Below, piece after piece: positions 8,037 to 16,441 of a stretch of DNA of 64,000 nt. The notes under the pieces were generated by a model. That model saw only the letters and a program-made list of their open reading frames with translations. It had not been told where the DNA came from and ran no database searches. The DNA lies in the NCBI RefSeq assembly GCF_000719515.1, contig NZ_JOGR01000015.1, positions 1 to 64,000 on the forward strand, given 5' to 3'. Positions within the stretch are counted from its first letter, which is position 1, and each line of letters opens with the position of its first letter. The translations under genes were made by a program, and so were the position numbers. This DNA is from Glycomyces sp. NRRL B-16210. GTDB lineage: Bacteria > Actinomycetota > Actinomycetes > Mycobacteriales > Micromonosporaceae.

Positions 8037-10415
8037 GTGATCGCGATGTCGGGGGCCTGCGGCATCATTGGAGGCGTGTCCGTCCCGACCGAACAGCTCA
8101 TCGACGCGCTCGACGCCGAAGGCCTGCGCCACCTGCGCCGCCTGCCGCCGCGGCGGTCCGTGCGGTGCGAATGGCCCGAATGGGTCCCGCCGGAGGTGCG
8201 GGACGCCCTGGCCGGCACCGGGATCACGCGGCCGTGGCCGCACCAGGCCGAGGCGGCGACGCACGCGTTCGAGGGCCGCGACGTGGTCGTGGCGACCGGC
8301 ACCGCCTCGGGCAAGAGCCTGGCGTACCTGCTGCCGCTGCTCACCGAGGCGTCCGCCGAGGGCGAGGGCCGCACGCTGTACCTGGCGCCCACGAAGGCCC
8401 TCGCGGCCGACCAGGCCCGCGCGGTGGGCGAGTTCGCCGTCCCGGGGCTGATCCCGGCGATCGTGGACGGCGACACGCCGTTCGAGCACCGCCAGTGGGC
8501 CCAGCGGTTCGCGAACCTGGTCCTGTCGAACCCGGACCTGCTCCACCACTCGCTGCTCCCCCGCCACCGCATGTGGCGGTCCCTGCTCAAGAACCTGAAG
8601 TACGTCGTCGTCGACGAGTGCCACGTCTACCGCGGGGTCTTCGGCGCCCACGTCGCCTTGACGCTGCGCCGGCTCCTGCGGCTGGCCGAGCACTACGGCG
8701 CGAACCCGACGGTGATCGCCGCCAGCGCCACCGCGGCCGACCCGGCCGCTTCGCTATCGGTCCTCACCGGACGGCCGGCGGCCGCGGTCACCGAGGACGC
8801 CTCGCCGTCGCCGGGGGCCACGGTGGCACTGTGGGAGCCGGTCACGTACGAGATCGACGGCGAACCGCAGCAGGCGTCCACTTTGAGCGAGACCGCGCGG
8901 ATGCTGGCGCAGCTGGTGCGCCGCGGCGTGCGGACGCTCGCGTTCGTGCCCTCGCGGCGCGGGGCCGAGATCGTCGCGGCCGAGGCGAAGTCGCGCCTGG
9001 GCGCGGACCCGGCCTCGGGCCGGATCGCGGCGTACCGGGCGGGGTACCTGCGCGAGCACCGCCGCGACCTGGAGGCGGACCTGCGCGAGGGCAGGCTGCT
9101 GGGCGTGGCGACGACGAACGCGCTGGAGCTGGGCATCGACGTGACGGGCCTGGACGCGGTGCTGCTGTGCGGGTATCCGGGGCGGCTGGCCTCGTTCTGG
9201 CAGCAGATCGGCCGGGCGGGTCGGGGGGACACCGAGGCGCTGGCGGTGATGCTGGCGAAGGACGATCCGCTGGACACGTTCCTGGTGCACCACCCGGAGG
9301 CGATCTTCGACCGGCCGGTGGAGGCGAGCGTGTGCGACCCGTCGAACCCGTACGTGCTGGCCGGGCACCTGTGCCTGGCGGCCGAGGAGCTGCCGCTGCG
9401 GGAGGCGGACCTGGAGGCGATCCCGGGGAGCCGGGAGGTCGCCGAGCAGTTGTGCGAGCAGAAGCTGCTGCGCAGGCGCCCCGGGGGGCGCTACTACTGG
9501 ATCGGTTCGGAGCGCCCGGAGGTGGCGCTGCGCGGTTCGGGGCCGATGGGCGTGGACATCGCGGAGACGAGCACGGGCCGGCTCATCGGCACGATCGACG
9601 CGGCGGCCTCGCACCGGCTCGTCCACACCGGAGCGCTGTACCTGCACCAGGGCGAGTCGTTCATCGTGGACGAGTTGGACCTGGACGACGGGGTGGCGCT
9701 GGTGCACGCGGCGAAGCCGCCGTGGACGACGATGGCGCAGGAGATCACGCACCTGGAGGTGCTCGCCGAGCGCGAGCGGCTGGAGATGGGCGAGGCGACG
9801 CTGTGCCTGGGCGAGGTGGAGGTGACGTCGAACGTGATCTCGTACCAGCGCAGGCGGTTGCCCTCGGGCGAGGTGATCGACACGCAGACGCTCGACCTGC
9901 CGCCGCAGACGCTGCGGACGGTGGCGGTGTGGTGGACGGTGGAGCCGGAGTCGCTGGACGGGTTGAAGGACCTGGCGGGGTCGCTGCACGCGGCCGAGCA
10001 CGCCTCGATCGGGCTGCTGCCGTTGATCGCGACGTGCGATCGGTGGGACATCGGCGGGCTGTCGACCTCGGCGCACATGGACACGGAGCTGCCGACGGTG
10101 TTCGTGTACGACGGGCACCCGGGCGGGGCGGGCTTCGCGGAGCAGGCGTTCCGCAAGTGGAGGGAGTGGCTGGGGGCGACGCGGGAGGCGATCGGAAGCT
10201 GCGAGTGCCACTTCGGCTGCCCGAGCTGCATCCAGAGCCCGAAGTGCGGCAACGGCAATGAACCTTTGAGCAAGCGGGGCGCGCTGACCCTCCTCGACAG
10301 ACTCCTGAAAGCGGGAGAAGGCCCGGTCAAGGCGACAGTCCACGCCCAGGCCCCGATCCAAGAGGCGGCCCCGACTGAACAAAAAGAAGCAGACCTCTGG
10401 CCCGGCGACTTCTGA
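8037..10415 (+). CDS. DEAD/DEAH-box helicase with C-terminal DUF1998 (Hrq1/YprA-like)
   Basis: Superfamily 2 helicase of up to 792 residues. Motifs in order: PHQAEAATHAF (Q-like), ATGTASGKS (Walker A, 86-94), VVVDECHVYRG (box II, about 190-200), AASATA (motif III) and QQIGRAGRG (motif VI). The C-terminal part is DUF1998-like with a cysteine cluster CECHFGCPSCIQSPKC, expected to bind Zn or Fe-S. Homologues occur beside bldG in Streptomyces and beside cspA/topA in mycobacteria; some unwind DNA in repair. The start is uncertain: the listed start precedes an in-frame GTG at 8079 that has GGAGG only 1 base away, so the true N-terminus may be at either. Confidence 0.9.
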   Translation: MIAMSGACGIIGGVSVPTEQLIDALDAEGLRHLRRLPPRRSVRCEWPEWVPPEVRDALAGTGITRPWPHQAEAATHAFEGRDVVVATGTASGKSLAYLLPLLTEASAEGEGRTLYLAPTKALAADQARAVGEFAVPGLIPAIVDGDTPFEHRQWAQRFANLVLSNPDLLHHSLLPRHRMWRSLLKNLKYVVVDECHVYRGVFGAHVALTLRRLLRLAEHYGANPTVIAASATAADPAASLSVLTGRPAAAVTEDASPSPGATVALWEPVTYEIDGEPQQASTLSETARMLAQLVRRGVRTLAFVPSRRGAEIVAAEAKSRLGADPASGRIAAYRAGYLREHRRDLEADLREGRLLGVATTNALELGIDVTGLDAVLLCGYPGRLASFWQQIGRAGRGDTEALAVMLAKDDPLDTFLVHHPEAIFDRPVEASVCDPSNPYVLAGHLCLAAEELPLREADLEAIPGSREVAEQLCEQKLLRRRPGGRYYWIGSERPEVALRGSGPMGVDIAETSTGRLIGTIDAAASHRLVHTGALYLHQGESFIVDELDLDDGVALVHAAKPPWTTMAQEITHLEVLAERERLEMGEATLCLGEVEVTSNVISYQRRRLPSGEVIDTQTLDLPPQTLRTVAVWWTVEPESLDGLKDLAGSLHAAEHASIGLLPLIATCDRWDIGGLSTSAHMDTELPTVFVYDGHPGGAGFAEQAFRKWREWLGATREAIGSCECHFGCPSCIQSPKCGNGNEPLSKRGALTLLDRLLKAGEGPVKATVHAQAPIQEAAPTEQKEADLWPGDF

Positions 10416-10534
10416 ACCCACCGGCGGCCGCGCCCGCTCTGCGATGCCGATCATCAGGGGCCGCAGCGCTTTCTCGGATTCCGGACGCGTGTCGCTGCGC
10501 CGGTGTTCGAACGCCTTCCGGAACCCTCGAATGG

Positions 10535-10726
10535 GTGAAGCAACGCGAATTGCTCAGACAGTTGACGAAGATCGCCGACGACAAGGGCGCTACGCTGGAG
10601 TTCGTCCGACACGGCGGCAGTCACGACATGTACCGGATCCTCGGCCAGACGCTGTTCCTCCCGCGCCATCGCGAGATCAAGGAAGGCACAGCCCGTTCGA
10701 TCATCCGCCAAGCAGAGGAGGCCTGA
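10535..10726 (+). CDS. hicA: HicA-type mRNA interferase toxin
   Basis: Small basic protein of 63 residues starting at GTG. It has the HicA double-stranded-RNA-binding-like fold signature: KQRELLRQL at the N-terminus, VRHGGSHDMYR with the catalytic His30, and LPRHREIKEGTARSIIRQ at the end. HicA proteins cleave mRNA until bound by HicB. The gene is followed after a single base by its antitoxin partner, so the pair forms a type II toxin-antitoxin operon. Both genes lie antisense to the extended 3' end of the nitrobindin-like gene. Confidence 0.88.
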   Translation: MKQRELLRQLTKIADDKGATLEFVRHGGSHDMYRILGQTLFLPRHREIKEGTARSIIRQAEEA

Positions 10727-11573
10727 GATGCGCTACCACGCCATCGCCGAAGCCGCGCCCGAGAGCGGTTGGGTCGTCGCGGTGCCGAGCCTCAAAGGCG
10801 CCGTGACCCAAGGCGAAGACTGGTCCGACGCCGAGTACATGGCCCGGGACCTCATCGCCACGATGTTCGACACGCCGATCGAGTCGGTCGAAGTCACGCT
10901 CACCGAAGTCGGCGGCGGCGGCATCGACTCGGTCGTCGAGGCCTGGCACGCGAAGGCCTGCGCCTGAATGAGCCGACCGCTGTAAGCCGGCGATTCGGGT
11001 GAGGCTGGCGCTGAGGTGGGGGCTCATCGGTTGGCCTTCGGCCGCCATCTCCTGGGCGTACATGAGGGCGCCTTCGACCAGGCCGTAGAGGCGCTTGCCG
11101 GCGGTGACCTCCTTGGCCTGGGGGCTGCGGACCACCGCGTCGGTGGCGATCTCGATCCGGGTGCCGTCCACATGGCCGTAGTACAGGTCCAGGACGCCGG
11201 TGGGGTGCGCGAGGAGCACTTCGATCTCGGGGCGCTTGGGGTCCTCGCCCTTGACCACGCGCCACCAGCCGGTCTCCTGCGCCGCGGGACGCACCGCTTC
11301 GCCCTCGGGGTCGATGATCCACGAGCGCGCGTAGTAGCGCAGGAACGGGCGTCCGTCGTGGAGGAAGCCGAGCTCTTGGGCGTACAGGAAGTCCTCGGTG
11401 CCGGGGTAGCCGCCTTGGCCGCGGCCCCGCCAGCGCCCGACCAGCGGCAGCAGCGGCAGCAGGTCGTCGTGCAGGTTCGGGCCGCTGCGCAGGTCGTCGG
11501 TCTCCTCGAACGGGTAGGGCTCGACCTTCTCGAAGGTCGAGGCGAACTCCGCCGGTACTTCGCGCTCGCTCAT
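10701..11573 (-). CDS. Nitrobindin-like FABP-family heme protein with aberrant C-terminal extension
   Basis: The first about 194 residues are a complete actinobacterial FABP/nitrobindin (DUF1794) beta-barrel. LVGRWRGRGQGGYPG at 44-58 is the GxWxGxG motif, and PHLSASLTRI at 185-194 carries the His that ligates heme in nitrobindins. Known relatives stop within a few residues of this point. Here the frame has no stop and runs on for about 96 residues through the antisense of hicB and part of hicA. The extension has no recognisable domain and reads like an antisense shadow, so the stop was probably lost when this junction formed. Start ATG 11573 overlaps the upstream small reading frame (ATGA). 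Confidence 0.8.
   Translation of the reverse strand: MSEREVPAEFASTFEKVEPYPFEETDDLRSGPNLHDDLLPLLPLVGRWRGRGQGGYPGTEDFLYAQELGFLHDGRPFLRYYARSWIIDPEGEAVRPAAQETGWWRVVKGEDPKRPEIEVLLAHPTGVLDLYYGHVDGTRIEIATDAVVRSPQAKEVTAGKRLYGLVEGALMYAQEMAAEGQPMSPHLSASLTRIAGLQRSAHSGAGLRVPGLDDRVDAAAADFGERDFDRLDRRVEHRGDEVPGHVLGVGPVFALGHGAFEARHRDDPTALGRGFGDGVVAHLRPPLLGG
10728..10967 (+). CDS. hicB: HicB-type antitoxin
   Basis: Acidic 79-residue protein with the HicB partial RNase H-like fold: MRYHAIAEAAPESGWVVAVP, then LKGAVTQGEDWSDAEYMARD, the usual substrate-mimic pattern of HicB. No C-terminal helix-turn-helix or ribbon-helix-helix is visible, so it is the short form, which neutralises HicA but may not regulate the operon through its own DNA-binding domain. 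It begins one base after the hicA stop. Confidence 0.85.
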   Translation: MRYHAIAEAAPESGWVVAVPSLKGAVTQGEDWSDAEYMARDLIATMFDTPIESVEVTLTEVGGGGIDSVVEAWHAKACA

Positions 11574-11674
11574 TTGCTCCTCGCGGTTCGAATGGTCCAG
11601 TAGCCGATTGCGCCCGCCATGGCGCCTGCGGCGATGACGAGCACGGCCGTCAATGCCGTCTCCACGGCCACCAC
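11570..11674 (-). CDS. Putative small single-helix membrane protein (34 aa)
   Basis: Short reading frame on the minus strand starting at one of two consecutive GTG codons. It encodes a hydrophobic helix (ALTAVLVIAAGAMAGAIGYW) followed by a basic tail TIRTARSK. Its TGA stop overlaps the ATG of the nitrobindin-like gene in an ATGA junction, the usual geometry of translational coupling. GAGG lies about 11 bases upstream. It is too short for motif-based recognition; the membrane segment and the overlap are the only support. Confidence 0.45.
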   Translation of the reverse strand: MVAVETALTAVLVIAAGAMAGAIGYWTIRTARSK

Positions 11675-11724
11675 TTTACGTCCGCACCTCGTCGTTTTCT
11701 CCGAGCGATGGCAAGATAATGCTC

Positions 11725-12510
11725 ATGACTACACCAGGACCCTTCGACAGCTGGCTCTCGGACATGGACGGCGTGCTCGTCCACGAGGGCGTACCCGTTC
11801 CGGGCGCCAACAAGCTCATCGAGAAGTTGCAGTCGGCGGGGAAGCGGTTCCTCGTGCTCACCAACAACTCGATCTACACGCCGCGCGATCTGCATGTGCG
11901 GTTGAAGAACTCGGGGTTGGCCGTCCCGGTCGAGTCGATCTACACCTCGGCGATGGCGACCGCGGACTTCCTCCAGTCGCAGCGCCCCAAGGGCTCGGCG
12001 TACGTCATCGGCGAGGCGGGCCTGACCACGGCGCTGCACGAGATCGGTTACGTGCTCACCGATTACCGCCCCGACTACGTGGTCCTCGGCGAGACGCGCC
12101 GCTACGACTTCGGCGCGCTCACCACGGCGGTGCGTCTGGTCAAGGCCGGTTCGAGGCTGATCTGCACCAACCCCGACACGACCGGGCCGAGCCCCGAGGG
12201 CCTCATGCTCGGCGTCGGCGCGGTTGCGGCGATGATCACCGCGGCGACCGGTTCCGAGGCGTACTTCCCCGGCAAGCCGAACCCGCTGATGATGCGCAAC
12301 GCGTTGCGCCGCATCGGGGCCCACTCGGAGTCGACGGTGATGATCGGCGACCGCATGGACACCGACGTGCTGTCGGGGCTCGAAGCCGGGCTCGAGACGG
12401 TCCTGGTCTTGTCGGGGGTCACTGACACTATTGAGGAAGTCGAGCGCTACCCCTTCCGGCCGAACCACGTCAAGGACTCGGTCGCGGACCTGATCGACTG
12501 GATCGAGTAA
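11725..12510 (+). CDS. HAD superfamily IIA phosphatase (NagD-like)
   Basis: HAD hydrolase of 261 residues with a C2A cap. Motif I is DMDGVLVHEG with the nucleophile Asp, motif II LTNNS, motif III KPNPLMMRNA with Lys, and motif IV MIGDRMDTDVLSG binding Mg2+. NagD-type enzymes dephosphorylate small sugar or nucleoside phosphates; the substrate here is unknown. Translation starts at ATG 11725 or at ATG 11719 two codons upstream; the longer frame from 11653 overlaps the divergent small gene and is unlikely. It precedes the DUF3263 gene by 11 bases and is probably cotranscribed with it. Confidence 0.88.
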   Translation: MTTPGPFDSWLSDMDGVLVHEGVPVPGANKLIEKLQSAGKRFLVLTNNSIYTPRDLHVRLKNSGLAVPVESIYTSAMATADFLQSQRPKGSAYVIGEAGLTTALHEIGYVLTDYRPDYVVLGETRRYDFGALTTAVRLVKAGSRLICTNPDTTGPSPEGLMLGVGAVAAMITAATGSEAYFPGKPNPLMMRNALRRIGAHSESTVMIGDRMDTDVLSGLEAGLETVLVLSGVTDTIEEVERYPFRPNHVKDSVADLIDWIE

Positions 12511-12521
12511 GGAGTCCCCCG

Positions 12522-12884
12522 ATGGCCCCCGTCCACCGCCCCGCCGCTTCGGCACCGCGCGCGCGCCGAGAGGACGAGCGCCTCCCCGCGCCCCGGCCCT
12601 CGCGGACACCGCAGGAGGTGCCGCCGAAGCAGGCGGGGCCGCGCCCCCGCGACCCCGAGAGCAAGCTGTCGGCGCTGGAGTCGCGGGTCCTGGCGTTCGA
12701 GGCGCGCTGGTGGCGGGCCACCGGCGCGAAGACGCAGGCGATCAGCGACGAGCTGGAGCTCACCCCGGAGCGGTACTACCAGCACCTGGCGCGGCTCATC
12801 GACCATCCCGAGGCCGCCGCGCAGCAGCCGGCGGTCGTGCGGCGCCTCCGGGCGGCCCGAGACGAGCGCCGCGCGGCGCGGTAA
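12522..12884 (+). CDS. DUF3263 family protein
   Basis: Protein of 120 residues with a disordered Pro/Arg-rich N-terminus (1-45) and a helical C-terminal domain: LSALESRVLAFEARWWRATG, then KTQAISDELELTPERYYQHL. This matches DUF3263, a small actinobacterial family of unknown function whose pattern suggests a helix-turn-helix-like fold. GGAG lies 8 bases before the ATG. It follows the HAD gene closely. Confidence 0.8.
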   Translation: MAPVHRPAASAPRARREDERLPAPRPSRTPQEVPPKQAGPRPRDPESKLSALESRVLAFEARWWRATGAKTQAISDELELTPERYYQHLARLIDHPEAAAQQPAVVRRLRAARDERRAAR

Positions 12885-12935
12885 GACGCGCGGCGCGTTC
12901 GAGCACGCTCCGCCAATAAACTGGACGCGCGCCGG

Positions 12936-12968
12936 GTCCGCGGGTCGTTGCGGCGCAACGCCGCGGAC
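12936..12968. terminator. Nested hairpin between convergent genes
   Basis: Arms GTCCGCGG and CCGCGGAC enclose a second small stem (GTTGC/GCAAC). It lies between the DUF3263 gene and the convergent amino-acid permease and can serve both. Confidence 0.55.
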
Positions 12969-12999
12969 GGCACGCGTCGGACTGCGACCGTCAGACCTC

Positions 13000-14241
13000 T
13001 CAGACCTCGGGTCCGCGGCGGCGTTCGGTGAGGACGAACCACAGCGCGCCGGCCGCGAGCACCGCCAGGCCGCCGAGCACCGAGGGCGGCGGCAGGCTCG
13101 CGGCCACCAGGAGGCACCCGGCGAGGCCGATCCACGGCAGCGGGGCGCGGCGGTCGAGCGTCAGCGCCGAGGCGTTGGCGACCGCGTAGTAGACCAGGAC
13201 GCAGAAGCCGGACAGGCCGATCGCCTCCGTCAAGTCCAGCATGGACACCAGGAACAGGACGAGGGCGCTCGCGGCGACCTCGGCGGCCCAAGGGACCCCG
13301 AAGCGCTTCGAGACGGCCGTCAGCGACCGCGGCAGGCGCCGGTCGCGGGCCATCGCCAGCATCGTCCGGCCGATCCCGGCCAGCAGGCTCAGCAGGACCC
13401 CGGCGACGGCGATCCCCGCGCCGATCGCGACCAGCGGGCCCAGCGCCGGAGCGCCCGCCGCCGCGAGGTCGGCCAGCGGCGCGGCCGACTCGGCGAGGGT
13501 CCCTGCCCCCAGGACGCGCAGCGCGGTCACCGCGACCAGCGCGTACACCCCGACCGTGACGCCGAGCGCGATCACCACGGCCCGCGGGATGGTCCACTCG
13601 GGTCGGGTGACCTCCTCGCCGAGCGTCGCGACCCGCGCGTAGCCGGCGAACGCGAAGAACACGAACCCGGCCGCGGTCAGCGTGCCCCAAGGGTGCGTGT
13701 CGCCCAGCGGCTGGGCGGCCACCGGGCCGGTGAGCCCGGCGATGACGACCGCGCCGAGGACCAGCAGCGTGATCCCGGCGAACACCGCCGAGGCCAGAGC
13801 GGTCCGCTTGACGCCCAAGAGGTTGATCGCGCAGAAGGCGACGACCGCGGCGGCCGCGAGCGCCCTGGGGTGGCCGGGCAGGAGGTAGGCGCCGAGCGTC
13901 AGGGCCATCGCCGCGCCCGAGGCGGTCTTGCCGACCGTGAAGGCCCAGCCCGCGGCGAAGCCGGCGGCCGGGTGGAGGCGGCGGGTGCCGTAGACGTAGG
14001 CGCCGCCGGCCCGCGGGTACAGGGCGGCGAGGCGGGCGGTGGAGCGGGCGTTGCAGTAGGCGATGACGGCGGCGATCGCGAGGGCGGCCAGCATCGCGGG
14101 CCCCGAGCCCGCGGCGCGCGCGGCCGGGCCCCAGACGACGAAGACGCCCGCGCCGAGCATGGAGGCGAGTCCGATCGCGATCGCCGAGGGGAGGCCGAGG
14201 CGGCGCTGGAGGGGCGGCCGATCTCGCGGCGGAGTGGGCAT
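13000..14241 (-). CDS. APC-family amino acid/polyamine permease
   Basis: Integral membrane secondary transporter of 413 residues with about 12 hydrophobic segments. The first helix has LPSAIAIGLASMLGAGVFVV, the broken-helix GxGxF motif that forms the substrate site in APC transporters. It likely imports an amino acid or amine with protons; specificity is not readable. It lies 36 bases downstream of the PAP2 gene on the same strand. Confidence 0.85.
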   Translation of the reverse strand: MPTPPRDRPPLQRRLGLPSAIAIGLASMLGAGVFVVWGPAARAAGSGPAMLAALAIAAVIAYCNARSTARLAALYPRAGGAYVYGTRRLHPAAGFAAGWAFTVGKTASGAAMALTLGAYLLPGHPRALAAAAVVAFCAINLLGVKRTALASAVFAGITLLVLGAVVIAGLTGPVAAQPLGDTHPWGTLTAAGFVFFAFAGYARVATLGEEVTRPEWTIPRAVVIALGVTVGVYALVAVTALRVLGAGTLAESAAPLADLAAAGAPALGPLVAIGAGIAVAGVLLSLLAGIGRTMLAMARDRRLPRSLTAVSKRFGVPWAAEVAASALVLFLVSMLDLTEAIGLSGFCVLVYYAVANASALTLDRRAPLPWIGLAGCLLVAASLPPPSVLGGLAVLAAGALWFVLTERRRGPEV

Positions 14242-14277
14242 GCCTTGAAGATACCGCGCGGGCCTTGGGGCCCTGGC

Positions 14278-15024
14278 CTACCGATACCGCCGCTCAGGCT
14301 CCAGCCACAATGGTAGTTCCATTGTGTCCCAATGTATTCGTTTGACGACGCGGATGATGAGGACGCCGATGAACAGTCCGGCGGGGGTGTCGCTGAACCA
14401 GTGGAAGCCCAGGTAGGTCGTGGAGAACCCGACGATGAGCGGCGGCAGCAGCAGGAACAGTCGCCGCTGCCAGACCCCGAAGGACCGGCCGACGAGGATG
14501 ACGATGAAGCCGTACCAGACCACCGAGTTGAGCACGTGCCCGGACGGATACGCCCCGGCCGGCTCCAACGAGGTCAGCAGCACCGCCTGCGCGGCGTCGG
14601 CGTACGGGGGCGAGGCGATGTCGGGCCAGTGCGGGTAGACGCGCAGCAGCGTGTACTTCAGCAGGAGCACGGCCCCGGCCATGAAATAGGTGGTGACGAA
14701 CGCCAGCAGGGGCCGGACGTCGCGGCGGCGCCAGGCGATGATCGCGGCGATGCCGAGCGCGACCGAGCCGAGCGCGCCGCCCTGGCCGAGCATGTTGGTG
14801 AAGGTCGCGACCTGCTCGGCGAGCGGCCCCCGGTGGGCGTCGACCGCGTCGCGGACCGCGATGTCGAAGCGCACCAAGGGGCTCACCCAGAACAGCGGGA
14901 CGGTCCACAGGACCAGGCCGCACGCCATGGCGAGCTCCAGCGCCCACGAGCCGGGCCGCTTGGGGACGAAGGGCCTCCAATGGCCCCGGGGCGCCCGGGG
15001 TTCGCGCTGGCCTACGACGGTCAC
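14278..15024 (-). CDS. PAP2-family membrane phosphatase
   Basis: Membrane protein of 248 residues with the three PAP2 phosphatase motifs: KYTLLRVYPHWP (motif 1, an unusual form of KxxxxxxRP), YPSGHVLNS (motif 2 with catalytic His), and STTYLGFHWFSDTPAG (motif 3 with nucleophile His and Asp). Six hydrophobic helices surround them. Members dephosphorylate lipid phosphates such as phosphatidate or undecaprenyl pyrophosphate on the outer face. The start is GTG 15024. Confidence 0.87.
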   Translation of the reverse strand: MTVVGQREPRAPRGHWRPFVPKRPGSWALELAMACGLVLWTVPLFWVSPLVRFDIAVRDAVDAHRGPLAEQVATFTNMLGQGGALGSVALGIAAIIAWRRRDVRPLLAFVTTYFMAGAVLLLKYTLLRVYPHWPDIASPPYADAAQAVLLTSLEPAGAYPSGHVLNSVVWYGFIVILVGRSFGVWQRRLFLLLPPLIVGFSTTYLGFHWFSDTPAGLFIGVLIIRVVKRIHWDTMELPLWLEPERRYR

Positions 15025-15129
15025 GGCCGTAAGCCTAGCGACTGAAGCGTCCGGGTTGAATCCGATATGGCGCGGCGCCCGGCCGTTCCGCCGCGGACGC
15101 GGGCGGTCGACCGGGCGCCGGAACGCCGT

Positions 15130-16080
15130 CTACAGGTCGGCGACGTCCGCCTGCTTGGCGCGGACGGCCTCGGCGGCCTCCTTGAGGTTCGCCAGCTCGC
15201 CCTCGGTGAGGGGGGTCTCGACGACCTTCTTGACGCCTTCGGCGCCGATCTCGGCGTTGACGCCGAGGTAGACGCCGGAGATGCCGTACTCGCCGTCGAC
15301 CCAGGCGCACACGGGCAGGACGGCGCCGGAGTCCTCGGCGACGGCCTTGGCCATGCGGGCGGCGGCGGCCGACGGGGCGTAGTACGCCGAGCCGGTCTTG
15401 AGGAGGGCCACGATCTCGGCGCCGCCGTTGCGGGTCTTGGTGACCAGCTCCTCGACCTTATCGGCGGGGAGGAGGTCGGCCAGCGGCTTGCCGTCGACGG
15501 AGGACTGGCTGGGCACGGGCACCATGGTGTCGCCGTGCGAGCCGAGGGTGAGGGTCGTGACGGAGGCGACCGGCACCTGGAGCTCCTCGGCCACGAAGTT
15601 CGTGAAGCGCGCGGTGTCGAGCATCCCGGCCTGGCCCAGGACCCGGTTCTTGGGGAACCCGGAGGCGAGCTGCGCGAGCGCGGTCATCTCGTCGAGCGGG
15701 TTGGAGACGACGATGATCACGGCGTTCGGGGAGTGCTTGACGAGGTTCTCGGTGACGCCGCGAACGATCTTGGCGTTGACCTCGAGGAGGTCCATGCGGC
15801 TCATGCCGGGCTTGCGCGGGAGGCCCGCGGTGATGACGATGACGTCGGACCCGGCGGTCTTGTCGTAGCCGCCGCCGTCGGCGTCGGTGGTCGCGCCGAC
15901 GACCTTGGTCTCGAAGCCCTCGATGGTGCGGGACTGGTTCATGTCGAGGGCGATGCCCTCGGGCTTGCCCTCGACGATGTCGGTGAGCACGACCTCGTCG
16001 AAGATGTCGTACTCGGCCAGGCGCTGGGCGGTGGTGGAGCCGTAGAAACCGGCGCCGACGACCGTGACCTTCTTACCCAT
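15130..16080 (-). CDS. mdh: Malate dehydrogenase (LDH-like class)
   Basis: NAD-dependent enzyme of 316 residues interconverting malate and oxaloacetate. VTVVGAGFYGSTTAQRLAE is the nucleotide-binding start, followed by GLPRKPGMSR, where the Arg in the mobile loop marks malate rather than lactate specificity, and TLGSHGDTMVP with the catalytic His. ATG 16080 has AGGAG 7 bases upstream; the frame extends to 16233 but that part is non-coding in appearance. Monocistronic, divergent from the TauE/SafE gene. Confidence 0.93.
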   Translation of the reverse strand: MGKKVTVVGAGFYGSTTAQRLAEYDIFDEVVLTDIVEGKPEGIALDMNQSRTIEGFETKVVGATTDADGGGYDKTAGSDVIVITAGLPRKPGMSRMDLLEVNAKIVRGVTENLVKHSPNAVIIVVSNPLDEMTALAQLASGFPKNRVLGQAGMLDTARFTNFVAEELQVPVASVTTLTLGSHGDTMVPVPSQSSVDGKPLADLLPADKVEELVTKTRNGGAEIVALLKTGSAYYAPSAAAARMAKAVAEDSGAVLPVCAWVDGEYGISGVYLGVNAEIGAEGVKKVVETPLTEGELANLKEAAEAVRAKQADVADL

Positions 16081-16441
16081 CGAATGCTCCTCTGCATTTA
16101 GGCTGCCCGTGTGCTGCGCAGGCAGCCGGAATTGTTGGCGCGGTTGGCGCCAAGGGTCTGCATGGCGGGCCGCGCCCGGTGAGGTCCGCGGCGCCGCACG
16201 CTCGGTGAGGCCCTCGGGACCGCGAACCGGCAACGCGAGCGTAACCAGGTCTGTTCGTCCACGCTATGACTCTCGTCTCGAAGGGCGCATCCGGCCCCTG
16301 ACCGGGTGGCGGAGACCTCCCGAAAAGGCGGGTGGCGCCCTCGGGCGACGATGCGGGCGTCCCGAGACGTGGACCCACGTTGACAACTCCTACTGGCTTT
16401 GTGGAGTATTTGGGGGCCGTCCAGATCCGAGGGAGCCGCGC
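16081..16441. other. Intergenic region, divergent mdh / TauE promoters
   Basis: No gene is supported. The region holds the mdh leader and, near its right end, a candidate promoter for the permease. Its composition is less regular than the flanking coding sequence. Confidence 0.6.
16380..16409 (+). promoter_or_regulatory. Candidate sigma-70-type promoter
   Basis: TTGACA at 16380-16385 is followed after 18 bases by GAGTAT, a weak -10. It lies 33 bases before the GTG of the TauE/SafE gene. Confidence 0.4.

Noticed and set aside
10701..10990. Functional C-terminal domain of the nitrobindin-like protein
   Set aside because: The extra residues lie antisense to hicAB and have the composition of a shadow frame; hicA and hicB have clear family motifs. 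I keep it only as a possible translated tail.
16064..16441. 126-codon N-terminal extension of the TauE/SafE protein
   Set aside because: It overlaps the divergent mdh start and has no transporter-like hydrophobic content; GTG 16442 has a good ribosome site.
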